This document shows positions 19,583 to 28,406 of a stretch of DNA of 64,000 nt, piece after piece (position 1 is the first letter of the stretch; every line of letters starts with the position of its first letter). Below the pieces are notes generated by a model. That model had not been told where the DNA came from. It searched no databases and worked only from the letters and a program-made list of their open reading frames with translations. The position numbers were made by a program, and so were the translations under genes. The DNA comes from Oscillospiraceae bacterium (GTDB taxonomy: Bacteria > Bacillota > Clostridia > Oscillospirales > Oscillospiraceae), in assembly GCA_022794215.1 (NCBI GenBank), contig JAAWEH010000006.1, positions 1-64,000 on the forward strand, read 5' to 3'.

Positions 19583-20971
19583 TCAGCCGGCATACCAGTC
19601 GGTACGAATGATGGCAAAGCGCTCCCGCACCTGCTCCTGGGTGAGGCCGCAGTCCCAGCCGCCCCGGAATTCAGCGGCGTAGATAGTGCTCGCCTCCTCC
19701 GGGCGATCCAGGGCATTGAGGGGATAGAGAAGGAACCTCTCCCCCGCCTTGGCCCGGCTGATTCGGTTTGTGCCGGCCAGTTTATAAATCGTAAGGAAGG
19801 GCAGGGGATCCACCCCCTCTTCCCCCGTCCAATAGGAGAACGTGACCGACCTCTCCCCGCCGCCGGGCAGATCACTGCGGGACAGGGTCACATTGTTTTC
19901 CCATGCCTCGGGAAGGATAAAATACCAGCCGTCCCGGTCATTGTGGTAGGTGGTAAAGACCTGCTGGGCCTGCCCCTGAATATCAAACTGCCGCCAATGG
20001 ATCAGCCAAAAGCTTACCGTATCCGCCGAAATGCGGTAATCCAGCAAAGGAACGGGCTGGGGAAGCTCCACAATGCCGTCGCCGTTGATGTCCTGCTGGG
20101 AAACCTGGGTATAGTAGCGAACGGTTTCCCCGCTTTCCCCCGTTTCCGGATCCAGGGTCACGTTGCACAGCTTCCCATCCCGTATGGCAAAGATATCGGT
20201 AATGGTTCCGTTGCCTCCGTAGGAGGAGGTGGCAAAAGCAGCGGGGATCCGATCCGCCAGATAGCCGCTCTGAAGCTCCTGGAGGTAACTGCTCTTAATC
20301 GCTCCATCCGGCCCGGTGTAGGCCCCGGTAGACAGCGGGGCCACCCCCGCCATATCCAGCACCCCGTCAAAATCGTAATATTCCGCTTGGGGCACATCGC
20401 CAATGGGGGTACGGAACACCAGCAGCTCCTGCTGGTTATCCTGATCCAGATCCACGATCTGGTAGCTGTCATAGTCGGTGCGGATCAGCTCCTCCACCTG
20501 CTCCGCGCTCACCGAATAGGCGGCCAGAGAGTGAACCTGGGCGGTCATCTGCCAGGAGACGACCACCTCCTTAAAGGGATCCTCATCCATCTGGACATAA
20601 TCCACGCTGTTGATGGCGGTACCGGCCCCCTCAATGACGGCCAAGGTCTCGTATTCCTCTCCAACCGGGCGGAAAATATAGATCTTCAGGGGCTTTTCCT
20701 CGCTGGGCAGCCGGAAAAAGGCAATGGCCTCCTGATTCCCGTCCCCATCCAGATCCTGAAGTTGAACCGACTGGATCATCTCTCCGGTAAGGGGGGCCGC
20801 ATACTCGCCGCCCTGGGCCACCACCTCGCTGAGGCGGGCCTGAAGCGCTTCGTAGTCCTTGGGAGGTTGGGGGATGGCGTAAAGCTCATGCACCCCTCGG
20901 AAAAAGCAGCCTGACAGCAGCAGACACAGCCCTGCCGTCAACACACCCAGTCTGACCGGCCTCTTTTCCAC
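19583..20971 (-). CDS. Lipoprotein with repeated DxDxDG-type (VCBS/EF-hand-like) motifs
   Basis: Lipobox 'LLLSGCFF'; 'DLDGDGNQEA', 'DLDQDNQQEL', 'DINGDGIVEL'. Confidence 0.7.
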   Translation of the reverse strand: MEKRPVRLGVLTAGLCLLLSGCFFRGVHELYAIPQPPKDYEALQARLSEVVAQGGEYAAPLTGEMIQSVQLQDLDGDGNQEAIAFFRLPSEEKPLKIYIFRPVGEEYETLAVIEGAGTAINSVDYVQMDEDPFKEVVVSWQMTAQVHSLAAYSVSAEQVEELIRTDYDSYQIVDLDQDNQQELLVFRTPIGDVPQAEYYDFDGVLDMAGVAPLSTGAYTGPDGAIKSSYLQELQSGYLADRIPAAFATSSYGGNGTITDIFAIRDGKLCNVTLDPETGESGETVRYYTQVSQQDINGDGIVELPQPVPLLDYRISADTVSFWLIHWRQFDIQGQAQQVFTTYHNDRDGWYFILPEAWENNVTLSRSDLPGGGERSVTFSYWTGEEGVDPLPFLTIYKLAGTNRISRAKAGERFLLYPLNALDRPEEASTIYAAEFRGGWDCGLTQEQVRERFAIIRTDWYAG

Positions 20972-21191
20972 CCGCGCTTCCTCCCTTCATCGACCATAAA
21001 TCTCATAAGTTATAGTTATTTTCATTTTATCATAGTCAGCAGAAAAATGGTATGGTTTCTGTAAACTTTTTTCCGCATCCTCAGAAATAGAATTGGAGCG
21101 ATTCCCTCTGTCCGGGGTAGCGCAGGCAAAAAATTTGTGGTATGATATTTCTTACAATCTTTTATTTTTCTATCGCAAAGGAGCTTTTACC

Positions 21192-21605
21192 ATGCGTATC
21201 CTGGTCATTGACGGACAGGGGGGCGGTCTGGGGGCCCAGCTGGTAACCCGTTTGAAGGCACGGCTGGGGCCGGCCGTCCAAATCTGGGCCGCCGGCACCA
21301 ACGCTCTGGCCACCTCCGCCATGCTGCGGGCAGGAGCGGACAAGGCCGCCACAGGCGAAAACGCCATCTGTTATAATGCATCCCAGGCCGATCTGATTCT
21401 GGGTCCCATCGGTCTTCTCTCCGCCAACGCCCTGATGGGGGAGATCAGTCCCACCATTGCCGGGGCGGTGGCGTCCTCTCCGGCCCGGCGCATTCTGGTG
21501 CCCATGTCCAGCTGCGGCGTGCTCATCGCCGGCGTCGGAACCCAAAAACTGGAAGAACTGCTGGACAGCGCGGTTGAGTTGGCCGCCAAGGAGGTAGCGC
21601 TATGA
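21192..21605 (+). CDS. DUF3842 family protein
   Basis: 'MRILVIDGQGGGLGAQLV', 'GTNALATSAMLRAGADKAATGENAI', 'MPMSSCGV'-like region; overlaps the next ORF by 4 bp. Confidence 0.85.
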   Translation: MRILVIDGQGGGLGAQLVTRLKARLGPAVQIWAAGTNALATSAMLRAGADKAATGENAICYNASQADLILGPIGLLSANALMGEISPTIAGAVASSPARRILVPMSSCGVLIAGVGTQKLEELLDSAVELAAKEVAL

Positions 21606-22690
21606 GCTTGTGGAACAATATCCTGTCTGTACACGCACAGCGCTATCCTCTCATGGAGGCCCGGGACTATGTAAAGCTGCTTTACCAAAGCGAGTTTGGC
21701 TGCGGACACCTGGTGGAAGCCGGAGACGCCTTGGCGTCCCTCCAAAGCGAGTTCGCCCAAGCCCGGGAGGAGAACTACGCCCCCTCCTACGCGGTGGAGG
21801 CCATTGGCGGGGGATTTTGTCGGTGTCATCTGGATCCCCGGCTGCTGGCCGAGAGGGATCTGCCGCTGCTCAGCCGGTGCCTTGCCTTCTCCGCCCGGCC
21901 CAGAGGCACTATGGCCGGCCTCTGGCGCAAGCTGGGACAACTGAGCGCCCTATCCTGGCAGGGCGCGCTCCCTTTGGAGTACCGGGAGCTGGAGAACTTC
22001 TTGTCTCTATACGCCCTGCAGGGATGCCCGCCCCTGCACCACAGTGATCATTACCGGGAGGCGTACCACCCCCATTACCGGGTAATCGACCGGGATCTGG
22101 CCGTCTACGCTCCTGCGCTCCGAGCCATCGACGCCGCCCTGCACGAAACCCAGGGCCCCGTGCTGGTGGCCATCGACGGCCGCTGCGCCGCCGGAAAAAC
22201 CACCTTCGGAGAAAAGGCCTCCCAACTCTTCGACGACTGTAACGTCTTCCACATGGACGACTTTTTCCTCCCCCCGGAAAAACGAACCCCCGAACGGCTG
22301 GCCGCTCCCGGCGGCAACGTGGACTACGAGCGGGCATCCCAGGAGCTCTTCGAGCCCCTGAGCCGGGGCGAAGCGGTGGCCCTGCGCTCCTTTGACTGCT
22401 CCCAGGGGATCATGACCCCGCCCGAGGGGATCCCCTTCCGCCGGCTGAACCTGATCGAGGGCAGCTATGCTCTCCACCCCGCCCTGGCAGGGTATGCCCA
22501 GCTCCACATTTTCTTCACCTGCGGAGCCGAGACCCAGCTTTCCCGGCTGGAGCAGCGGGAAACCCCCGAAAGTCTGGAGCAGTTCCGGCAGCGTTGGATC
22601 CCTATGGAGGAGGCCTACTTCCAGGGCTTGAGCATCGAATCCCAGTGCGATGTGATCATCGACACCAGCCGCCTGCCCACCCAGCGGTAA
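21602..22690 (+). CDS. Two-domain protein: ~170-aa N-terminal domain plus C-terminal uridine kinase-like P-loop kinase
   Basis: C-terminal 'VLVAIDGRCAAGKTTFGEKASQLF..VFHMDDFFLPPEKRTPERLAAPGGNVDYER'. Confidence 0.8.
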   Translation: MSLWNNILSVHAQRYPLMEARDYVKLLYQSEFGCGHLVEAGDALASLQSEFAQAREENYAPSYAVEAIGGGFCRCHLDPRLLAERDLPLLSRCLAFSARPRGTMAGLWRKLGQLSALSWQGALPLEYRELENFLSLYALQGCPPLHHSDHYREAYHPHYRVIDRDLAVYAPALRAIDAALHETQGPVLVAIDGRCAAGKTTFGEKASQLFDDCNVFHMDDFFLPPEKRTPERLAAPGGNVDYERASQELFEPLSRGEAVALRSFDCSQGIMTPPEGIPFRRLNLIEGSYALHPALAGYAQLHIFFTCGAETQLSRLEQRETPESLEQFRQRWIPMEEAYFQGLSIESQCDVIIDTSRLPTQR

Positions 22691-22726
22691 CGCCCACCCT
22701 CGATTCCCAGCTTTCACCCTCTCTTT

Positions 22727-22760
22727 CCCCTGCGGCTGAATGGCCGCAGGGGATTTTTCA
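22727..22760 (+). terminator. Rho-independent terminator
   Basis: CCCCTGCGGctgaatggCCGCAGGGGatttttc. Confidence 0.8.
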
Positions 22761-22821
22761 TTGAGCGGGGACAGGCAAAGAGCAAAAAAATGGCCGGAAT
22801 GATCGGCCGATTTTTGTTGAC

Positions 22822-22859
22822 CTTTTCGCCAAAAACCCTTTGCGGTTTTTGGTGAAAAG
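22822..22859. promoter_or_regulatory. 16-bp inverted repeat upstream of the antiporter gene
   Basis: CTTTTCGCCAAAAACC-ctttgc-GGTTTTTGGTGAAAAG (one G-U pair). Confidence 0.55.
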
Positions 22860-22900
22860 TGCTATTCTTCATGGAAGCAAATAAACGAGGTGTATTTTCC

Positions 22901-24193
22901 ATGGAACAAACTTTGATCTGTCTATCCGTCGCTCTGGTGGGCGGACTTCTCCTGTCCCGGCTGGTCAAAAAACTGGGGCTTCCTGCCGTCACCGCCTACC
23001 TGGTGGCCGGCCTTCTGCTGGGCCCCTTCTGCATCGGTGCCCTGGGGATCCCCGGTCTGGGCTTCAACACGGCGGCCCAGGTGTCCGGGCTCAACATCAT
23101 CTCCCAAGTAGCCCTGGGCTTCATCGCCTTCGCCATCGGAGATGAGTTCCGTCTAGAACAGCTTCGCAGTATGGGCCGGCGAGTCATTGTGGTGGGTATT
23201 TTCCAGGCGGTAGCCACCACCATAGTGGTGGATCTGGCCCTCATCGCCCTCCACTTCATCCGCCCGGATTTTATCTCCCTTCCCTCGGCGGTGACCCTGG
23301 GCGCCATCGCCGCCGCCACCGCTCCCGCCGCCACCCTCATGGTGGTGCGGCAATATAAGGCGGACGGCCCCCTGACCCATCTGCTGCTGATGGTGGTTGC
23401 CATTGACGACGCAGTAGGTCTGGTGCTCTTCGCCGCCTCCTTTGGGGTGGCCTCCGCCATGGAGAGCGGGGCCGTCAACGTCATCAGCGTGCTGGTGGAG
23501 CCTATGGCCGAGATCCTGCTCTCCCTCCTGCTGGGCGCCCTGTCCGGCTTCCTTCTCTACCGGGTAGAGAAGTATTTCCACTCCCGCAGCAAACGTCTGT
23601 CCATCTCTCTGGGCTTTGTCCTGCTCACCGCAGGTCTTTCCATGTTGAAGTTTGAGGTAGGCGGCGTCCACCTGGGCTTCAGCCTGCTGCTCACCTGCAT
23701 GATGGCCGGCACAGTCTTCTGCAACATCAGTGATTTCTCCGAGGAGCTCATGTCCCGAATCGACCGCTGGACCGCCCCTCTCAACGTGCTTTTCTTTGTT
23801 CTCTCCGGTGCTGAGCTGGATCTGGGTGTTCTGTCCCAACCCTTGGTACTGCTGGTAGGCGTGGTCTACATTCTCTTCCGCTCCCTGGGTAAATATTCCG
23901 GCTCCTACCTCAGTTGCACCATGACCGGATGCAGCGACAACATCAAAAAGCACCTGGGCATCACCCTGCTGCCCCAGGCCGGCGTCTCTCTGGGCATGGC
24001 CCTCACCGCCCAAACCCTGTCGGACGGCTCCATGGTGCGCAATGTGGTACTCTTCTCCGTGCTGGTCTATGAGCTGGTAGGCCCCGCCCTTACCAAGCGC
24101 TCCCTTATGGCCGCCGGAGAGATCCACCCCGAGGGCAAGACCTCTGCCCGAACCTCCAACCCGCCGGTCAAGCCGGTGGAGCTTGGGCAGTGA
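22901..24193 (+). CDS. CPA2-family cation:proton antiporter
   Basis: Multi-pass protein 'LVGGLLLSRLVKKLGLPAVTAYLVAGLLLGP', 'GFIAFAIGDEFRLEQLR', 'ATAPAATLMVVRQYKADGPLTHLLLMVVAIDDAVGLVLF'. Alternative ATG at 22871. Confidence 0.88.
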   Translation: MEQTLICLSVALVGGLLLSRLVKKLGLPAVTAYLVAGLLLGPFCIGALGIPGLGFNTAAQVSGLNIISQVALGFIAFAIGDEFRLEQLRSMGRRVIVVGIFQAVATTIVVDLALIALHFIRPDFISLPSAVTLGAIAAATAPAATLMVVRQYKADGPLTHLLLMVVAIDDAVGLVLFAASFGVASAMESGAVNVISVLVEPMAEILLSLLLGALSGFLLYRVEKYFHSRSKRLSISLGFVLLTAGLSMLKFEVGGVHLGFSLLLTCMMAGTVFCNISDFSEELMSRIDRWTAPLNVLFFVLSGAELDLGVLSQPLVLLVGVVYILFRSLGKYSGSYLSCTMTGCSDNIKKHLGITLLPQAGVSLGMALTAQTLSDGSMVRNVVLFSVLVYELVGPALTKRSLMAAGEIHPEGKTSARTSNPPVKPVELGQ

Positions 24194-24204
24194 GCCTCCC
24201 GCTC

Positions 24205-24233
24205 TTGACTTTTCTTCCGGCACACGCTATCAT
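24205..24233 (+). promoter_or_regulatory. Sigma-A promoter for the ECF S-component leader
   Basis: TTGACT-N17-TATCAT. Confidence 0.6.
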
Positions 24234-24239
24234 ATCCAT

Positions 24240-24360
24240 TGTAGAACCGCCGCCATGAAGACGGCTTTAGTAGGATTTCAACCCATTTATATTGTTGTGT
24301 CAAAGCACCGCGAAGGTATGCGCCCTCACGAAGAGGGCTCTGCTTTCGCGGTGTTTTTTG
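24240..24360 (+). promoter_or_regulatory. Candidate riboswitch/attenuator leader with terminator
   Basis: ~65-nt leader, then CACCGCGAA (24306-24314)/TTCGCGGTG (24345-24353) with nested GCCCTC/GAGGGC arm and T6 tract, ~18 nt before the start codon. Confidence 0.5.
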
Positions 24361-24377
24361 ACCGAAAGGAGACTATA

Positions 24378-24923
24378 ATGGATCGTTTTTCCACCCGCCG
24401 CCTGGTCATGGCGGCGCTTTGCACCGCGCTGGGGGTGGTGCTCCCCACCCTGACCCACTCCATCCCCAATGCAGGCAGCGTACTGCTGCCCATGCACATC
24501 CCCGTTTTGCTGTGCGGCCTTGCCTGCGGCTGGCCCTACGGTCTGGCCTGCGGTCTGATGGCCCCTACCCTCTCCAGCCTGATAACCGGTATGCCCGGTC
24601 CGGCTTATCTGCCCGCCATGGTCTGCGAGCTGGCGGCCTACGGCCTCATCTCCGGCCTTTCCGCCCGGTTTATCCACACGGGCCGCCGAACCCGGGACAT
24701 CTATCTCCAGCTGGTGTCTGCCATGCTCATCGGCCGGATGGTCTACGGAGCGGTGAACGCCCTGATTTTCCGGGCCGGGGCCTACTCTATGGAGATCTTC
24801 CTCACCGCCGCCTTTGTCACCGCCCTGCCGGGGATCCTTATCCAGCTGGTGGTGCTTCCCGCTTTGATCCTGGCCCTGGAGAAGGCCCGGATGCTGGAGG
24901 CCCCTTACGCTGCGGCGGCGTAA
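24378..24923 (+). CDS. ECF-type transporter S component, substrate unknown
   Basis: 'TRRLVMAALCTALGVVLPTLTHSIPNAGSVLLPMHIPVLLCGLACGWPYGLACGLMAPTLSSLITGMP' is ECF S-component-like. Confidence 0.85.
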   Translation: MDRFSTRRLVMAALCTALGVVLPTLTHSIPNAGSVLLPMHIPVLLCGLACGWPYGLACGLMAPTLSSLITGMPGPAYLPAMVCELAAYGLISGLSARFIHTGRRTRDIYLQLVSAMLIGRMVYGAVNALIFRAGAYSMEIFLTAAFVTALPGILIQLVVLPALILALEKARMLEAPYAAAA

Positions 24924-24977
24924 CCTTCCCACAGCAAAAAGGGCTCTCACCCAATTTGGGTGAGAGCCCTTTACTTT

Positions 24978-26933
24978 TTACTTCCCGGTTTTCAGCGCTC
25001 TTGTAGCATTGAGAATGGCGATCACACTGACCCCCACGTCGGCGAAGGTGGCCTCCCACATGTTGGCCTTCCCCAGCACACCCATAAGGAGGAAGATCCC
25101 CTTGACCCCTAAGGCAAACACAATGTTCTGGTTCGCGATCCGCAGCGTCCGCCGGGCCATGGCGATGGCCTGGGCCAGCTTGGAGGGTTTGTCGTCCATG
25201 AGCACCACGTCGGCGGCTTCTATGGCCGCGTCGCTGCCCAGAGCGCCCATGGCCACCCCCACATCGGCCCGGGAGAGAACGGGGGCGTCATTGATGCCGT
25301 CTCCCACAAAGGCCAGGGCGGCCTTGGGGGATTTTTCCCGCAGCAGCGCCTCCACCTGAGCCACCTTGTCCGCCGGCAGCAGCTGGGCATGAACCTCATC
25401 CAACCCCAGCTGGGCGCCCACTGCGTCGCCCACCTCCTTGGCGTCCCCGGTGAGCATAACGGTTTTCTTCACCCCAATCTCCTTCAGGGCTGCAATGGCC
25501 TCCTGAGCGTCGGGCTTCACTTGATCGGAGATGACAATGTGACCCAGGTACGTCCCCTTTTCCGCCACATGGACGATGGTTCCCGCTTTGTGACAGGGGC
25601 GCCAGGCCGCCCCTTCCTCCTCCATGAGCTTATCGTTTCCCACATAGAGGGTCAGACCATCCACCTCGGCCTTCACGCCCCGGCCCGCCAGCTCCTCCAC
25701 ATGGGTCACCCGAGCTTCCTCTATTTCCTTGCCATAGGCCTCCCGAAGAGAGCGGGCAATGGGGTGGTTGGAGTAGCTCTCCGCCAAAGCTGCCAGCTCC
25801 AGCAGCCGCTCCTGGGTGCCCTCCTCCGGATGGATGGTGGCCACCAGAAACACCCCCCGGGTCAGGGTGCCGGTCTTGTCAAATACCACCGTCTCTGTCC
25901 GGGCCAGGGCCTCCAGATAGTTGCTGCCCTTCACCAGAATACCGGCCTTGGAGCAGCCTCCGATGCCGCCGAAGAAGGTCAGGGGCACCGAAATCACCAG
26001 CGCGCAGGGGCAGGAGATGACCAGGAAGATAAGGGCCTGCCGGAACCATCGGATCCAATCCCCGTCTATCAAAAGGGGCGGCAGGATGGCCAGCGCCACT
26101 GCGCCAATGACCACCGCCGGAGTATACCATTTGGCAAAGCGGGTGATAAACTGCTCCGTCCGGGCCTTCTTGGTGGAGGAATTTTCCACCAGATCCAGGA
26201 TCTTCGCCACAGTGGACTCCCCAAATTCCTTGGTGGTTCGCACCCGGAGAAGTCCACTCATGTTGATACAGCCCGAAATCACATCGTCCCCGGGGCCGAT
26301 ATCCCGGGGCAGGGATTCCCCGGTGAGGGCAGCGGTATTCAAGGTGGAAGTCCCCTCCAGCACCACCCCGTCGATAGGTACCCGCTCGCCAGGCTTGATG
26401 ACAATGATCTCCCCTACCGCTACTTCTTCAGGATCTACCTCTTCCACCGTACCGTTCCGCTCCACCTTGGCGGAATCGGGCCGAATGTCCATAAGGGCGG
26501 CAATGGATTTTCGGGATTTCCCTACCGCCACCGCCTGGAACAGCTCTCCCACCTGGTAGAACAGCATGACAAAGACGGCCTCGGGATATTCGCCGATGGC
26601 CAGAGCCCCCACAGTGGCGATGGCCATAAGGAAATTTTCATCAAAGACCTGGCCATTTTTGATGTTGCGCAGGGCCTTCCACAGAATATCCCAGCCAATG
26701 GTAAAATAGGGGATAAGATAAAGCCACCACAGCTCCAAAAAATAGCCTATGATCTGATTGCCGGCGGCATCCTGCCCCGGCCGGGCCTGGCTCAGAAACG
26801 GAACAGTCAAAAGGGGGCTGTCCTGCCCCAAATAGAGCTGCCCACCCGTAAATCGCTCCGTTGCCACCGCCGTCACCAGCAGGATGGCAGCAGCAAAGAT
26901 CCTGCAGAGCATCTTTTTCTGCTTCTTATTCAC
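24978..26933 (-). CDS. Heavy-metal (Zn/Cd-type) translocating P1B ATPase
   Basis: 'VISCPCALVISVP' (CPC), 'VFDKTGTLTRG', 'VAFVGDGINDAPVLSRADVGVAMG'. GTG start after SD GGAGG; the ORF extends to 26972. Confidence 0.93.
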   Translation of the reverse strand: MNKKQKKMLCRIFAAAILLVTAVATERFTGGQLYLGQDSPLLTVPFLSQARPGQDAAGNQIIGYFLELWWLYLIPYFTIGWDILWKALRNIKNGQVFDENFLMAIATVGALAIGEYPEAVFVMLFYQVGELFQAVAVGKSRKSIAALMDIRPDSAKVERNGTVEEVDPEEVAVGEIIVIKPGERVPIDGVVLEGTSTLNTAALTGESLPRDIGPGDDVISGCINMSGLLRVRTTKEFGESTVAKILDLVENSSTKKARTEQFITRFAKWYTPAVVIGAVALAILPPLLIDGDWIRWFRQALIFLVISCPCALVISVPLTFFGGIGGCSKAGILVKGSNYLEALARTETVVFDKTGTLTRGVFLVATIHPEEGTQERLLELAALAESYSNHPIARSLREAYGKEIEEARVTHVEELAGRGVKAEVDGLTLYVGNDKLMEEEGAAWRPCHKAGTIVHVAEKGTYLGHIVISDQVKPDAQEAIAALKEIGVKKTVMLTGDAKEVGDAVGAQLGLDEVHAQLLPADKVAQVEALLREKSPKAALAFVGDGINDAPVLSRADVGVAMGALGSDAAIEAADVVLMDDKPSKLAQAIAMARRTLRIANQNIVFALGVKGIFLLMGVLGKANMWEATFADVGVSVIAILNATRALKTGK

Positions 26934-26975
26934 GAAAATATCCCTCCTCAAAATGCCGGATGCCATTGCCAAGAC

Positions 26976-27590
26976 TCAACGGGGCTTTTCAATCACCGCA
27001 ATGCCTTCGGGCACCCGGCCCCGGATGACCTCCAGCTCCACCCTTCCCAAACGCAAGCCCTCCAAAAAGCCCCGGTAGCTCTCGGGGGTGAAGGCGTGCT
27101 CATAATGGAAGCCTACCCCTTGATAAATCTTGATCATCGTTCCATACGCCGCCCCCACCCTCCCCTGCAGGTAAGTGGGCAGAATAAGCCGTCCTCCCGG
27201 GGCAGTGACCCGCCACAGCTCCCTCACCGCTTGCTCCGGCTGGGGCAGCAGGTGAAGGACATTGGCGGCCATGGCCACGTCAAAGGCTCCGTCCCTGTCG
27301 GTCAATGCAGTCACATCCCGGAGGACAAAGGAAATATTGGTCAGCCCTTGCCTCCGGGCCTTTCTCTCTCCTTGGGCCAGCATGGCCGGGGACAGATCGG
27401 CAGAGAGCACCCAGGCCGCCTTTTTCGCCGCCGCCAGGGAAAATTCCCCTGTACCGGCGGCGCAGTCCAGCACCGTGGCCCCACAGGGAACCAACGCCTC
27501 CACCCGGGCCGCGGCCATGGCATTGACCCGGCTGTTGCTCCGCTCCACCAGGTCATAAAACCGGGCCCATCTGTCCCAAAACGTACTCAT
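26976..27590 (-). CDS. Class I SAM-dependent methyltransferase
   Basis: 'ATVLDCAAGTGEFSLAAAKKAAWVLSADLSPAMLAQ', 'VAMAANVLHLLPQPEQAVRELWRVTAPGGRLILP'. Confidence 0.88.
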   Translation of the reverse strand: MSTFWDRWARFYDLVERSNSRVNAMAAARVEALVPCGATVLDCAAGTGEFSLAAAKKAAWVLSADLSPAMLAQGERKARRQGLTNISFVLRDVTALTDRDGAFDVAMAANVLHLLPQPEQAVRELWRVTAPGGRLILPTYLQGRVGAAYGTMIKIYQGVGFHYEHAFTPESYRGFLEGLRLGRVELEVIRGRVPEGIAVIEKPR

Positions 27591-27808
27591 TTCAGCACGA
27601 TCTCACAGTCAGGCTCCACCTTTTTGCAGACCTTCACCACCTGATCCATGATCTCATCGAAGCGTTCGTCCTCGGCTTCAATGGTGAGCCGCTGCTGGAT
27701 AAAGCTGACGGTGGCTGCCTTCACGCCGTCGATGCGGTTGATGGCCTCCTCCATCTTCGCTGCGCAATTGGCACAGTCCAGGTCTGTCAAATTGAATTTC
27801 TTCTTCAT
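27587..27808 (-). CDS. Stand-alone heavy-metal-associated (HMA) domain protein
   Basis: 'KKKFNLTDLDCANCAAKMEEAINRIDGVKAATVSF' CxxC HMA motif. Confidence 0.9.
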   Translation of the reverse strand: MKKKFNLTDLDCANCAAKMEEAINRIDGVKAATVSFIQQRLTIEAEDERFDEIMDQVVKVCKKVEPDCEIVLK

Positions 27809-27851
27809 CGTTTCTTCCTCCTATTTCGTATTGATGATTTGGAATACCGTC

Positions 27852-28220
27852 TCACTCTTCAATGTGCTCCATACCCTGACCCAGGATGGTGACCACATGG
27901 TCATCCGCCAGAGAATAGAATATGGTTTTCCCCTCCCGGCGGTACTTTACCAGCTTGGACTGCTTCAGGGCCCGAAGCTGATGAGAGATGGCGGATTGGG
28001 TCATGCCCAGCAGCTGGGCAATGTCACACACACACATTTCCGACTCAAAGAGCACATACAGGATCTTGATGCGGGTGGAATCGGCAAAGATGCGGAACAG
28101 ATCCGCCAAGTCATACAGGGTCTCATCATCAGGCAAGGCCTTCTCCACCCGTTTTACAATATCCTCGTGGACATGGATAAACTCGCAGTTTTCCACCTCC
28201 GGCAAATGGTTCTCTGACAT
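27852..28220 (-). CDS. ArsR/SmtB family metal-responsive repressor
   Basis: 'DLFRIFADSTRIKILYVLFESEMCVCDIAQLLGMTQSAISHQLRALKQSKLVKYRREGKTIFYSLAD'. Confidence 0.95.
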   Translation of the reverse strand: MSENHLPEVENCEFIHVHEDIVKRVEKALPDDETLYDLADLFRIFADSTRIKILYVLFESEMCVCDIAQLLGMTQSAISHQLRALKQSKLVKYRREGKTIFYSLADDHVVTILGQGMEHIEE

Positions 28221-28242
28221 GGCAACCTTCCTTTCAAATTAC

Positions 28243-28262
28243 ATATGAACAATTATTCATAC
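28243..28262. promoter_or_regulatory. SmtB/ArsR-type operator
   Basis: TATGAA-caatta-TTCATA directly upstream of the arsR-type gene. Confidence 0.75.
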
Positions 28263-28359
28263 ATTGTTTGTAACCTCATTATACATCTTTTTCCCCCGCT
28301 GTCAAGGGGAATTTTTCTCTCCCTTTGCAGGCCCGCACCGTATTTCGAAATAGAGCCAT

Positions 28360-28399
28360 AAAAATCCCCGCCTCCCAAAGAGAGGCGGGGATTTTTATT
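28360..28399 (-). terminator. Rho-independent terminator after the uridine phosphorylase gene
   Basis: AAAAATCCCCGCCTC..GAGGCGGGGATTTTT. Confidence 0.8.
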
Positions 28400-28406
28400 T
28401 CAGTTC

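Noticed and set aside
25389-27644. 751-aa plus-strand ORF
   Set aside because: Lies opposite the P1B ATPase and methyltransferase genes; low-complexity shadow ORF.
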